This document shows, piece by piece, positions 18,107 through 26,826 of a stretch of 64,000 bases of DNA. Every line of letters begins with the position of its first letter. The first letter of the stretch is position 1. Under the pieces are notes generated by a model, which ran no database searches, was not told where the DNA came from, and saw only the letters and a program-made list of their open reading frames with translations. The position numbers and the translations under genes are program-made. Source of the DNA: Burkholderia sp. L27(2015) (GTDB lineage Bacteria > Pseudomonadota > Gammaproteobacteria > Burkholderiales > Burkholderiaceae); contig NZ_LMUX01000008.1 in NCBI RefSeq assembly GCF_009765705.1, positions 256,260 through 320,259 on the forward strand, in the 5' to 3' direction.

Positions 18107-18742
18107 ATGTTTACTGGCATCGTAGCGGCGGTTGGCCGTATCGAAACCATCACGGCACTGGGCTCCGAACCTGAAGCCGGCGTGCGTCTTACGATCGAAG
18201 CAGCCCATCTCGGGCTGGAGGATGTCGGGCTGGGCGACAGCATCGCTATCCAAGGCGCATGTATGACGGTGGTGGAGAAAACCAGCCATCAATTCGCAGT
18301 CGACGTGTCGCGCGAAAGTCTCAGCAAAACCGCCGGGCTCGACCAGCCGGGCGATGTCAATCTGGAGAAGGCGCTGCGCGCACACGACAGGCTGGGCGGC
18401 CATATCGTGTCGGGCCATGTCGACGGGTTGGGTACGGTCTCGCATTTCGCACCGGTTGGTGAATCGCATGAATTGCGAATTCTGGCGCCTCGGGAAATCG
18501 GTCGCTATCTGGCCTACAAAGGGTCCATTACGGTCAACGGCGTTAGCTTGACGGTGAACTCGGTGAGCGACCTCGCTGAAGGTTGCGAATTTTCGATCAA
18601 CCTGATTCCGCATACGGTGGAAGTCACCACGCTGCATCATCTGCGTGCGGGGGTTAAGGTGAATCTGGAGATCGATTTGATTGCAAGGTATGTGGAGCGG
18701 ATGCTCGCTACGTCTCAGAATGGCTATAAGTCGTTGAAATAA
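18107..18742 (+). CDS. ribE: Riboflavin synthase, alpha chain
   Basis: A 211-residue enzyme that dismutates two 6,7-dimethyl-8-ribityllumazines to riboflavin. It contains two lumazine-binding repeats (starting MFTGIVAAVGRI, and GHIVSGHVDGLGTV near residue 100) and is full length. A ribosome binding site (gaagga) precedes it. Its last 20 codons and the following 45 bp are duplicated at 26.5 kb and, less well, at 39.7 kb, so this gene end may be an insertion site. The usual downstream partners ribBA, ribH and nusB do not follow. Confidence 0.95.
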   Translation: MFTGIVAAVGRIETITALGSEPEAGVRLTIEAAHLGLEDVGLGDSIAIQGACMTVVEKTSHQFAVDVSRESLSKTAGLDQPGDVNLEKALRAHDRLGGHIVSGHVDGLGTVSHFAPVGESHELRILAPREIGRYLAYKGSITVNGVSLTVNSVSDLAEGCEFSINLIPHTVEVTTLHHLRAGVKVNLEIDLIARYVERMLATSQNGYKSLK

Positions 18743-18787
18743 TTTGGCTTGTCAAAAATCGACGGTTACTGTCGTCTCGCTAAGGCT
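18680..18787 (+). repeat. ribE 3'-end repeat, copy 1 (native)
   Basis: These 108 bases span the last 20 codons of ribE, its stop codon and 45 bp downstream. They reappear without length change at 26487-26594 (60 of 63 bases identical up to the stop codon, then weaker similarity, then 21 identical bases at 18767-18787 and 26574-26594). The coding part also reappears at 39661-39723 with 50 of 63 identical. All copies have the same orientation. Confidence 0.85.
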
Positions 18788-18987
18788 ACGAGCTGATAGT
18801 CGAGCGTCGCGTAGTAGCCGGCGAACCCGCTGCCGTCTCCCGCCGCTGGATCTCTCAGCGCGACCATCGCCGTACCACTGAGTCCGCCCACGCGCGGGGA
18901 AAGCCACGTCATCGCATCGCTCACGCAGGGCGTGATCTTCGACAGATTGATCAGATGCCAGTTCGAACACGCTTGAATCGAGATCAT
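18766..18987 (-). CDS. Small hypothetical protein, possibly a gene remnant
   Basis: A 73-codon leftward frame, MISIQACSNW...ALARRQ, with protein-like composition (GLSGTAMVALRDPAAG, then GFAGYYATLDYQLV). Its last codons lie inside the repeated block downstream of ribE. No family is recognised. It could be the C-terminal remnant of a larger gene, since nearby upstream DNA does not continue the frame. It is listed because it reads more like protein than its overlapping frames. Confidence 0.3.
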   Translation of the reverse strand: MISIQACSNWHLINLSKITPCVSDAMTWLSPRVGGLSGTAMVALRDPAAGDGSGFAGYYATLDYQLVALARRQ

Positions 18988-19136
18988 AAGGGGGCGCGTC
19001 GCTGTCTGCGCAAGAACTGTCGCAGCGGGAACGCCGCTTGCTCGACCCTGAACTCAGGATATGGCGAATGTCGGGGACACGGGTCCCCGCCGATCCGAAT
19101 TTGCATCGAAACCCCTTGTCACCCCTGGAGCCGAAC

Positions 19137-19517
19137 ATGGGCAATAGCACGTTGGACCCCGATAACACCGCGTCGGCACAATCCCTGCCCGGGCACGACA
19201 CTCGCGCCCTGGGCCCGAGCGATTCATCCGACAGCGGCAGTGACACCATCAATGCGCGGCAACGGGCGCTGGGCCCGCATGACGAAGTGGATCAGCATGC
19301 GCTCGAACAGGGCGAGGCGGAACTCGACAGTGACACCGACCGCCACGGGACCGGTGAGCGCGCCAGCGCTGACGGCGACTCGAACCTGCGACCGGATGGC
19401 GATGTGCTGCCTGACAGGATGGACGGCGAAGTAGGCCTGCATCAGTTGGACCTGGAGGCCGACGAGAGCGACGAATCCGACGACGGCGACGCCACCGGCG
19501 ATATCGACGACGTCTAG
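19137..19517 (+). CDS. Acidic, probably disordered hypothetical protein
   Basis: A 126-residue protein dominated by Asp, Glu, Ser, Gly and Thr with almost no hydrophobic core. The C terminus is extremely acidic (DLEADESDESDDGDATGDID). The ATG at 19137 is chosen because ggag lies 6 bp upstream; an upstream in-frame start at 19038 would add 33 residues. The short motif RALGP occurs twice (near residues 23 and 43). There is no signal peptide. Possible roles (counter-ion, chaperone or stress protein) are guesses. Confidence 0.6.
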   Translation: MGNSTLDPDNTASAQSLPGHDTRALGPSDSSDSGSDTINARQRALGPHDEVDQHALEQGEAELDSDTDRHGTGERASADGDSNLRPDGDVLPDRMDGEVGLHQLDLEADESDESDDGDATGDIDDV

Positions 19518-19695
19518 CCCCGGCGACCTTGCTACGAGACGCGGCATAAATTACCGTTTCTCGCATTAGTTACAAGCGAGCGGGCTCCTCGAAAAGCGTG
19601 ACGGGGGAATACCGATTATTTTACGACGGTGCTAGTAAATTTTCCGATCCTGATCGGGTCATCCACCTGATAGTTCAACGCAGGGGTAAACCAAT

Positions 19696-20709
19696 ATGCA
19701 ATCAACCACGACTGAATGCTTCAAGCTCCCGGTCCGCTTCGGTATGGGCGGTGTACCGCTGGGCAATGAGTTCGGCATTATCACGGAAAAGGCCGCCCAT
19801 GCCACACTCGAAGCGGCGTGGAGCGCGGGTGTCCGCTACTACGACACCTCGCCCTGGTATGGCCTCGGCCTGTGCGAACGCCGGTTCGGCAGCTTCCTGC
19901 ACACCAAGGACCGGCGCGAGTTTACGATCTCGTCCAAAGTAGGAAAACTGCTCAAGGCGTCGCGACAGAATAACGCGAAGGAATATTTTCCCTTCACACC
20001 GTCTCCGAACGACGTGGCCTTCGACTACACGGCGGATGGCGTGAAGCGCTCAATTGAGGACAGCTTACAACGGCTCGGCCTGGATGCGCTCGATATGGTC
20101 TTCGTACATGACCTCTCACCAGACAATCCCTATCTCCCGTCGGCTTGGGAGGAGCAGTTCGAGATTGCGCGCAAGGGAGCTTTCCCTGCGCTCACCCGGA
20201 TGCGTGAGGAAGGCATCATCAAGGGCTGGGGCCTCGGCGTGAACAGCCCGGAACCGATCATGAAGCTGCTGGAGGTCGCCGATGCGGATGTCTGCCTACT
20301 CGCCTCGCAATACTCGCTGATCGACCACGAGAATGCGCTGCACCACGTTTTCCCGGCCGCGCGCGCCAAGGGCGTTTCATTTGTGGTGGGTTCGTCGCTT
20401 AACGCTGGTTTCATCAGCGGCAGTCAGCGGTACAACTACGGCAAGGAAAACTACCAGATCCCTAAGTCGATCATCGAAAAGCGCGAAAAGCTGCGTGAGG
20501 TAGCTGGACGGCACGGGGTCGATCTTCGGGCGGCGGCGTTGCAATTCTCCTCGACACCCGATATCGCCGCGGCCCTGATTGTCGGCGCCGCCAGCGAGCA
20601 GCAGATTGTCGCTGACTACAGTTCCCTGCAGGTTAGGATTCCGGCGGACTTCTGGGCAGAATTGAAGCAGCGCAAACTCATCGAACAGGACGCGCCTGTT
20701 CCCGCCTGA
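19696..20709 (+). CDS. Aldo/keto reductase (aldose dehydrogenase type)
   Basis: A 337-residue NAD(P)-dependent oxidoreductase of the aldo/keto reductase superfamily, closest in feel to the D-threo-aldose / L-fucose dehydrogenase group. Motifs include GVRYYDTSPWYGLGLCERRFG (catalytic Asp and Tyr, residues about 45-65), the Lys in SSKVGKLL and the His in VFVHDLS. The barrel is complete. A ribosome binding site (aggggta) is upstream. It may act on a sugar or small aldehyde; no sugar genes adjoin it. A receiver-domain remnant lies directly downstream. Confidence 0.85.
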   Translation: MQSTTTECFKLPVRFGMGGVPLGNEFGIITEKAAHATLEAAWSAGVRYYDTSPWYGLGLCERRFGSFLHTKDRREFTISSKVGKLLKASRQNNAKEYFPFTPSPNDVAFDYTADGVKRSIEDSLQRLGLDALDMVFVHDLSPDNPYLPSAWEEQFEIARKGAFPALTRMREEGIIKGWGLGVNSPEPIMKLLEVADADVCLLASQYSLIDHENALHHVFPAARAKGVSFVVGSSLNAGFISGSQRYNYGKENYQIPKSIIEKREKLREVAGRHGVDLRAAALQFSSTPDIAAALIVGAASEQQIVADYSSLQVRIPADFWAELKQRKLIEQDAPVPA

Positions 20710-20731
20710 CAGGTTCAGGCGGCCCGCGCGA

Positions 20732-20863
20732 CGCGAGGTCTATTCCGTAACTCTCATCGCAGACTTCCTTGATTCCGGCATGGACATGATGACGAAGCCG
20801 TTCGCGCTGGATGCCTTGGGCGCCAAGGCCCGCATGATGATTGAGCAACAGGCCGAGCGATGA
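20732..20863 (+). pseudogene. C-terminal remnant of a hybrid sensor kinase or response regulator
   Basis: Forty-three codons without a start, reading ...DFLDSGMDMMTKPFALDALG and ending QQAER. The GM-x-x-x-TKPF-x-x-x-x-L pattern is the last beta strand (conserved Lys-Pro) and helix of a receiver domain, as found at the end of many hybrid histidine kinases. Nothing upstream continues the domain; the aldo/keto reductase gene ends 22 bp before. It is therefore probably a truncated leftover. Confidence 0.6.
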
Positions 20864-20931
20864 ATTCCAGCAACTGTCGTTAGTCCGATGCTGCAAGCCA
20901 TGAGTCGATCAGTCGGATAACAGATGACGCT

Positions 20932-20967
20932 GAAGCGAGCACTCCGCGTTGAGCCGAGACTCGCTTC
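20932..20967. repeat. Inverted repeat downstream of the giant kinase gene
   Basis: The perfect 8-bp arms gaagcgag/ctcgcttc are separated by 20 bases, 15 bp beyond the stop codon of the leftward sensor kinase. It may end its transcription, but no T-run follows on that strand. Confidence 0.3.
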
Positions 20968-20981
20968 GGTTTCCACTTGCT

Positions 20982-23900
20982 TCAGCGGGCGCAGCGTCGC
21001 AAGGCATCCATTAGCGCGAGCGGATCATACGGCTTTCGCAGCGCAATTGCGTTGGGCAGCACCTGCCGCTGTTCCGGCGTCAGTACGAGGTCGTATCCGG
21101 TCAGGAAAATCACCTGCAGTTGCGGACGGCTCCGACATGCATCGATTGCCACATCGACGCCCGATTTTTCCGGCAGCCCGACATCGGCCAGCAGCACGTC
21201 GACCGGCTGTTCGCGCAGAATGCGCATCGCTTCAAGTTCGCCGTCGGCTTCAAATATTTGCAGTCCGAAGGACTGAAGCAATTCAGTGGTGCTCAGGCGC
21301 ACCAGTTCATCGTCTTCGACGTAAAGAATCCGCAGACGATTGACGGCATCGGTGGCGTCAGGCGCATCGTCGGCTTGCGCGGCCTTACTTGCCTGATCCA
21401 CAAGGTGGCGAACCTTAAGCGTCGCTTCATCGCCCAGCCCCCTGGCGAACGCACCAGCGCTCGCATCCCGCACACCAGAACCCGCAGAGGTCTCATCGAG
21501 GCTCTGGCGGCGCTGATTTCTCATTACATGGCGTACTTTTCGGGCCAGCGCCTCGTACGTGTACGGCTTGCTGAGCAATTCGATGCCCTCGTCGAGCCGG
21601 CCGGCGTGCACGATAGCATTGTCGGTATAGCCTGAGGTGAACAGCACCGCAATGAGGGGCAAGCGCTCGCGCGCCTTGCGGGCCAGCTCCGTGCTGCGCA
21701 GCGGCCCGGGCATCACCACATCGGTAAACAGCAGATGAATCGGCACGCCACTTTCCACGATCGCCAGGGCGCTCTGGGCGTCCTTGGCCTTGAGGACCGT
21801 GTAGCCGAGAGCGGTCAGCATCTCGACCACTGTGGAGCGCACGTCCTCGTCATCCTCAACCACCAGCACCGTTTCCGTACCGCCCTTGGCCGGGCCTGCG
21901 TCGACCTGCGTTTCGCGATCCTCCTCCTGGCGCACACGCGGTAGATAGAGGCGCACCGTCGTCCCGTGACCGGGCTCGCTGTAGATCTTGACGTGGCCGC
22001 CAGACTGTTTGACGAAGCCGTACACCATGCTCAATCCCAGACCCGTACCCTGGCCTTCCGCTTTGGTGGTGAAAAACGGTTCAAAGGCGCGGTCGCGCAC
22101 CTCGGGCGGCATGCCAGAGCCGGTATCGGTAAGCGCCACCATCACATATTGGCCTGGCGTCACATCGGCATTGCGCTGCGCATAGGCGTCGTCGAGCGAG
22201 GCGTTGCCCGCCTCCATTGTGAGCTTGCCGTGGCCGCGCATCGCGTCGCGTGCGTTGATCGCCAGATTAAGCAGCGCGTTTTCGACCTGAAACGGATCGA
22301 CGAGCGTATTCCACAGGCCGCCGGAGACCACCGTCTCCATCTCAATGCCGTCGCCGAGCGCGCGGCGGAACATATCGTCCAGCCCGCGAATAAAGCGACC
22401 GAGATTGACGACCTTCGGCGCGAGCGGCTGACGCCGGCCGAACGCCAGCAACTGCGAAGCGAGGTTGGCGCCGCGCGCCACGCCTGCCAGCGCGTGGCGC
22501 ACGCGCTGCTCGGCTTTGTCGGAACCGGCCACCTCTTTTGCAAGCAGTTGAAGATTTCCGCCGATCACCTGCAGCAGGTTGTTGAAATCGTGCGCTACGC
22601 CGCCGGTTAGCTTGCCGATCGACTCCATCTTCTGCGCCATGCGTAGCGCTTCTTCGGCATGATGCAAGGCTTCGGCGGTTTCCTTGTCGGCGGTGAAATC
22701 GCGCCCCACGCCGTGGATGCGGTCCGACGCCGTATCGAGCGAGAGGGTCCACGACACCCAGCGCCACGTATCGTCGATGCGCTTCAAGCGGTTTTTATAG
22801 CGCACCGGCATGCCGGTGAGCCGCAAGCGCTCCAGGTGTTCGGTGACGGTGGCGGCATCGTCGGGGTGAACCAGTTGCATGTAATCGTGCGACAGCAGCC
22901 AATGCAGCGGATAGCCGAGCGTACCTTGCCACGATGGACTGATGCGCTGCAGCGTGCCATCAAAACCGGCCACCACCAGCAGATCCTCGCTCAGCTCCCA
23001 CAGCCGGTCGCGATCGGCGAGGGCCTCGCTCACGCGGCGCTCCAGCGTCTCGTTCAGCTCGTGCAGGGCCTCCTCGGCCCTGGTGCGCTCGACGATTTCC
23101 GTTTGCGCGGCCTGATACAGCCGCGCGTTGTCGATGGCGATGGCGGCCTGCGCCGCGATGCCCACGACGATGCGTTCGGCCCGAGCACCAAATACCCCCG
23201 CTTCTGGATGACCGAACAGCAAACCGCCGAGCACTTCGCCCGTGCGCGAGATCACCGGCGCGGCGAGGTAGCTGCGTACCGTCAGATGGCCGGGCGGCAT
23301 GCCGTGAAAGGGGGCGTTCCTGCCGTAACGCGGATCCTGCGTCACATCGTCGACGCGGACTATGCCCTCGCCCTTGAAGGTGGTCGCGAACAGCGCGGTG
23401 TTGCGCGGCATCGGCAAACGCGCGAACGCTTCTTTCGGCGCGCCGGAGAGCGAGTACAGCATGTAGCCGTCGCCATTATCCGGCTGCATGTTATAGAAAA
23501 AAGAGCCAAACGCGGCGCCTGTCAGTTCCGTTGCAGCGTCGGTCACCACCTGTACGGCACGGCTCAGGTCGAGTTCCGCGGCCACTGTCTTACCGACGCG
23601 GTTAAGGATTTCCAGCGTGCGCGACTCTTCACGCAGATTGCGCTCGGTTTCCCGCCTCAGCCGGGCCAGTTGCAGATTGCCGCTCACCCGCGCCAGCAGT
23701 TCCCGCGCCGAGAACGGCTTGGTCAGATAGTCGTCAGCGCCGGACTCGAGGCCGCCTACGCGCGCCTCTTCCCCCGCACGCGCTGAAAGCAGCAGCACCG
23801 GCGTTTCGCGCAAGGCGGGGTCGCCGCGCAGTTCGCGCAACAGACCGAAGCCGTCGAGCCGCGGCATCATCACATCTGAGACGATCAGATCAGGGGCACT

Positions 23901-25961
23901 CGCCCGCACCATCTCCAATGCCTCCTGCCCGTCAATGGCGACCGTGACCTCATGCCCCGCCTGGCTCAGAATGCGGCGCATGTAGTCGCGCAGATCGGCG
24001 TTGTCGTCAACCACCAGCAGCCGCCCGGCGACGTGTCCGGCAGGCAGGGCCGCCGGCGCTTCGGCCAGGTCCTGCAGGGACTGCGTATCGTCCACCTCGA
24101 CGTCGGAAAGGGCGGGCGACGCGGGAATCCAGCGCCGCGCGACATCGACATACGCAAGGGCGTGCCGGCTCAGCGCGGCCGGTGCGGAAACCGCGAGTTC
24201 CGGCGCGGCGACGAGTCCAGTGGGGCACGGCAACACGACGGTAAAGCAGCTGCCGGCGCTGGGCACGCTGTCAACCCGGATCGTACCGCCGTGCAGCTTG
24301 ACCAGTTCCTGCACCATCGCAAGGCCAATGCCGCTGCCCTCGACCGAGCGCCCCGCCGACCCGGCCACCCGGTGAAACCGTTCGAAAAGCCGCGGAATTT
24401 CATCGGGCGCAATCCCGATGCCCGAGTCCGCCACGCTCATCTCGATGCTGCCGTCTTCCGCCTGCCGCACCGCCACCTTGATCGCGCCGGAGAACGTGAA
24501 CTTGAACGCGTTCGACAGCAGATTCATCACGACCTTTTCCCACATGTCGTGATCGATCGCTGCAATGACCGGCACGGGTCCGCAGTCCACCTCCAGTTGC
24601 AGCCCGACTGTCTCGATGGCAGAGCGAAACAGCGAGGCGAGCTCGGCGGTGAAGGCGGCGATATCGGTCGGCTGGGGACTGATCTGAAACCGCCCGGCTT
24701 CAATGCGCGAAAAGTCGAGCAGTGCGTTGACCAGCTTCAGGAGCCGCAGGCCGTTGCGATGCGTGATCTCGATCAGGTTGCGATCGGCATCGCTGGTCGC
24801 ACCGGGCTTGGCGAGCAGCTCTTCGAGCGGACCCAGCATCAAGGTCAGCGGGGTGCGAAATTCGTGGCTGATGTTCGAGAAAAAGGTGGTCTTGGCGCGG
24901 TCGATTTCAGCGAGCGCTTCGGCGCGCCGCCGCTCCTGCTCATACGCATGGGCGTAACCGATGGCCGCGCCGATCTGCCCTGCTACCAGATTGAGGAAAG
25001 CCCGATAGCTGTCGTCGAGCAGCCGGCATGGATTGAGCGCGACGACCAGTACGGCCGCCCGCGCAGTCTCGCCGCCGGGTGCGATGGGCAGCACGACCGC
25101 CTGAGCCGGTTCGCGGCTCCAGGGGCCGCTGGGCAGCCCCGGCCCGAAGCGTTGCGCCAGATCGCTCACGACCGCCGGGCGTTGCGTACGCAGCACTTGC
25201 GCCAACGGCCAGCCTGCAGCGTCGCTTGCGTGCATCGACTCGGGGGCCGCGCGATGGCCGGGCTCGATGCCACTGGCGCCGGCCAGCGTGAGGTTCGCGC
25301 CCCCCGGTTCGGCCACGTACAACAGGGCAAACGGGATATCGCGCGGATCGGTCTGTAACGCGCGTACGCCAAGTTCGCAGGCATCGCGCCACAACCGCGC
25401 ATCCGCAGTCGAGGCTGCCAGTTCGCGCAATAGCATCAGTTGACGCTCGCCGACGACTCGTGCGGTATCGTCGCTGTTTGCGCAGATGATGCCGCCGGCA
25501 CTGCCGTCGTCGTTGGGGATCGGGCTATACGAGAAAGTGTAGTAAGTCTCCTCGGGAAAGCCGTTGCGCTCCATGATCAGCAGCTTCTGTTCGACGAAGG
25601 TGCCTTCTTCGCCCGTCAATGCAGGGGCGAGCAGGGGCGCGATGTCGCTCCAAATTTCATGCCATACCACCTTGGTCGGTTGACCGAGCGAGACCGGATG
25701 CTTGCCGCCGATAATCGACTTGTAGGGGTCGTTGTAGAAGAACAGCAGCTCCGGTCCCCAGCCAATCCAGATCGGCTGGCGCGACGTGAGCATGATGCGG
25801 ATCGCGGTCTTCAGGCCTTGCGGCCAATTCCCCGGCGCGCCGATCGACGTCGAGCCCCAGTCGTGTGCGCGTATCAGCGCGCCCATTTCGCCGCCGCCGC
25901 TCAGGAAGGTCGTATTCAAACTGACGCGCAACGCGTCTGCCGTTTGTCTATCCGGCTTCAT
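20982..25961 (-). CDS. Giant double-kinase hybrid sensor with three receiver domains
   Basis: A 1659-residue cytoplasmic-looking sensor (no clear membrane segments). In order: PAS-like input (about 20-175), GAF (180-340), HisKA with His366 in SHEFRTPL, ATPase with GSGIGLAMV near 542, receiver 1 (phospho-Asp696, Lys748), GAF (785-950), coiled coil (950-985), PAS (985-1090), second kinase core with His1124 in GGVAHDFNN, ATPase with GTGLGLSMV near 1305, receiver 2 (Asp1414) and receiver 3 (Asp1593, Lys1643). Key residues are intact in both kinases and all receivers. There is no Hpt domain or output domain, so phosphate must pass to a partner elsewhere. The start at 25961 has gaggag upstream; an in-frame start 51 codons earlier lacks family-like sequence. 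It may be a fusion of two hybrid kinases. Confidence 0.9.
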   Translation of the reverse strand: MKPDRQTADALRVSLNTTFLSGGGEMGALIRAHDWGSTSIGAPGNWPQGLKTAIRIMLTSRQPIWIGWGPELLFFYNDPYKSIIGGKHPVSLGQPTKVVWHEIWSDIAPLLAPALTGEEGTFVEQKLLIMERNGFPEETYYTFSYSPIPNDDGSAGGIICANSDDTARVVGERQLMLLRELAASTADARLWRDACELGVRALQTDPRDIPFALLYVAEPGGANLTLAGASGIEPGHRAAPESMHASDAAGWPLAQVLRTQRPAVVSDLAQRFGPGLPSGPWSREPAQAVVLPIAPGGETARAAVLVVALNPCRLLDDSYRAFLNLVAGQIGAAIGYAHAYEQERRRAEALAEIDRAKTTFFSNISHEFRTPLTLMLGPLEELLAKPGATSDADRNLIEITHRNGLRLLKLVNALLDFSRIEAGRFQISPQPTDIAAFTAELASLFRSAIETVGLQLEVDCGPVPVIAAIDHDMWEKVVMNLLSNAFKFTFSGAIKVAVRQAEDGSIEMSVADSGIGIAPDEIPRLFERFHRVAGSAGRSVEGSGIGLAMVQELVKLHGGTIRVDSVPSAGSCFTVVLPCPTGLVAAPELAVSAPAALSRHALAYVDVARRWIPASPALSDVEVDDTQSLQDLAEAPAALPAGHVAGRLLVVDDNADLRDYMRRILSQAGHEVTVAIDGQEALEMVRASAPDLIVSDVMMPRLDGFGLLRELRGDPALRETPVLLLSARAGEEARVGGLESGADDYLTKPFSARELLARVSGNLQLARLRRETERNLREESRTLEILNRVGKTVAAELDLSRAVQVVTDAATELTGAAFGSFFYNMQPDNGDGYMLYSLSGAPKEAFARLPMPRNTALFATTFKGEGIVRVDDVTQDPRYGRNAPFHGMPPGHLTVRSYLAAPVISRTGEVLGGLLFGHPEAGVFGARAERIVVGIAAQAAIAIDNARLYQAAQTEIVERTRAEEALHELNETLERRVSEALADRDRLWELSEDLLVVAGFDGTLQRISPSWQGTLGYPLHWLLSHDYMQLVHPDDAATVTEHLERLRLTGMPVRYKNRLKRIDDTWRWVSWTLSLDTASDRIHGVGRDFTADKETAEALHHAEEALRMAQKMESIGKLTGGVAHDFNNLLQVIGGNLQLLAKEVAGSDKAEQRVRHALAGVARGANLASQLLAFGRRQPLAPKVVNLGRFIRGLDDMFRRALGDGIEMETVVSGGLWNTLVDPFQVENALLNLAINARDAMRGHGKLTMEAGNASLDDAYAQRNADVTPGQYVMVALTDTGSGMPPEVRDRAFEPFFTTKAEGQGTGLGLSMVYGFVKQSGGHVKIYSEPGHGTTVRLYLPRVRQEEDRETQVDAGPAKGGTETVLVVEDDEDVRSTVVEMLTALGYTVLKAKDAQSALAIVESGVPIHLLFTDVVMPGPLRSTELARKARERLPLIAVLFTSGYTDNAIVHAGRLDEGIELLSKPYTYEALARKVRHVMRNQRRQSLDETSAGSGVRDASAGAFARGLGDEATLKVRHLVDQASKAAQADDAPDATDAVNRLRILYVEDDELVRLSTTELLQSFGLQIFEADGELEAMRILREQPVDVLLADVGLPEKSGVDVAIDACRSRPQLQVIFLTGYDLVLTPEQRQVLPNAIALRKPYDPLALMDALRRCAR

Positions 25962-26114
25962 TAGCGCAAGCTCCTCGGCACAGTTGTCGTGTTGAAGTGG
26001 CGGAGGTTCACAAAACCCCAGCAGACGGGCGCTGCGGCAGTTCAAGGCGAGCCGGCCACTTTCGCAACATTCTCGCATGCGCAACGCTGGCGCAAGTAGG
26101 GGAATGCTTTTCAA

Positions 26115-26369
26115 AAGCGTTTTATCCTTGGCGAGCCGAGGGACAAATTTTCTCCAAAATATACTTAACTTATTGATTTTAAAAATAAATTAAGACTGTG
26201 ACGGCCGGCCGAACGTCTAGAAGCCTCGCCAATGCATGTAATCCGATGCCGCATGGGCTGGAAAAGATGGGCTACCTGCTGTCGCGACGGGAACGATCCG
26301 GAAGCCGAGCGCGGCGGGTCTATGAATCACGACTGAAGAGCGAGTGGCGCTCTGCGCAGCCATCCGTTC
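26115..26369. other. Gene-free region upstream of the giant kinase
   Basis: Together with 25962-26114 this region contains the AT-rich promoter zone of the leftward kinase (26150-26190). A rightward frame ends VYQRLATGTIARRYF at 26419, inside the repeat. No recognisable gene is present. The similar 26595-26826 segment on the other side of the repeat is also without a recognisable gene. Confidence 0.4.
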
Positions 26370-26594
26370 CCGTCTATCAACGTCTCGCTACAGGCACCAT
26401 CGCGCGACGGTATTTCTGACGGTGTACGAACGACTTTTCGCAACCTCGCCTATGTGGGACGCGGCTTTGCAGCCAGACTCAACATAATTGCGCGGTATGT
26501 GGAGCGGATGCTCGCTACGTCTCAGGATGGCTATAAGTCGTTGAAATAATTTTGTTTTTAAAAACTTGGTGAGTACTGTCGTCTCGCTAAGGCT
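26370..26594 (+). repeat. ribE 3'-end repeat, copy 2, with shared left flank
   Basis: Bases 26487-26594 duplicate the ribE 3' end; the frame IARYVERMLATSQDGYKSLK then stop differs from RibE at one residue. Bases 26370-26486 are not related to ribE but match 39546-39660 next to copy 3, beginning with an identical 22-base stretch and encoding a similar frame end (YQRLAT...RYF-stop). This is the structure expected of an attR-like junction: element end followed by the target gene's 3' end. Confidence 0.8.
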
Positions 26595-26826
26595 CACTGT
26601 AGCGCTGATTATCGGCCAGCTTCTGCCGCTCACGCGAGGCATGAGACCGGCCGCTCATATGGATATACATGCGACGTCGCCTGATGTTCCCGAGACCTTC
26701 ATTCGTCGGCCGGTGCGGTCGCGAATCGAGGACAAGCCGATTGGCGCTGTGACATGGATGTCCAGTTGCGTTTGCTAGCGCTGGCTTCAGAAGTTCACCG
26801 GTCGAGTGGACAAATACATGATGCGC

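Noticed and set aside
23952-25358. Rightward open frame of 468 codons inside the giant kinase gene
   Set aside because: Opposite strand of a gene with a continuous chain of recognised domains.
26388-26642. Leftward frame sharing the peptide HPLHIP-NYVES with a frame at 39415-39804, as a conserved gene family
   Set aside because: The shared peptide is the antisense reading of the duplicated ribE tail, so DNA duplication explains it without a protein.
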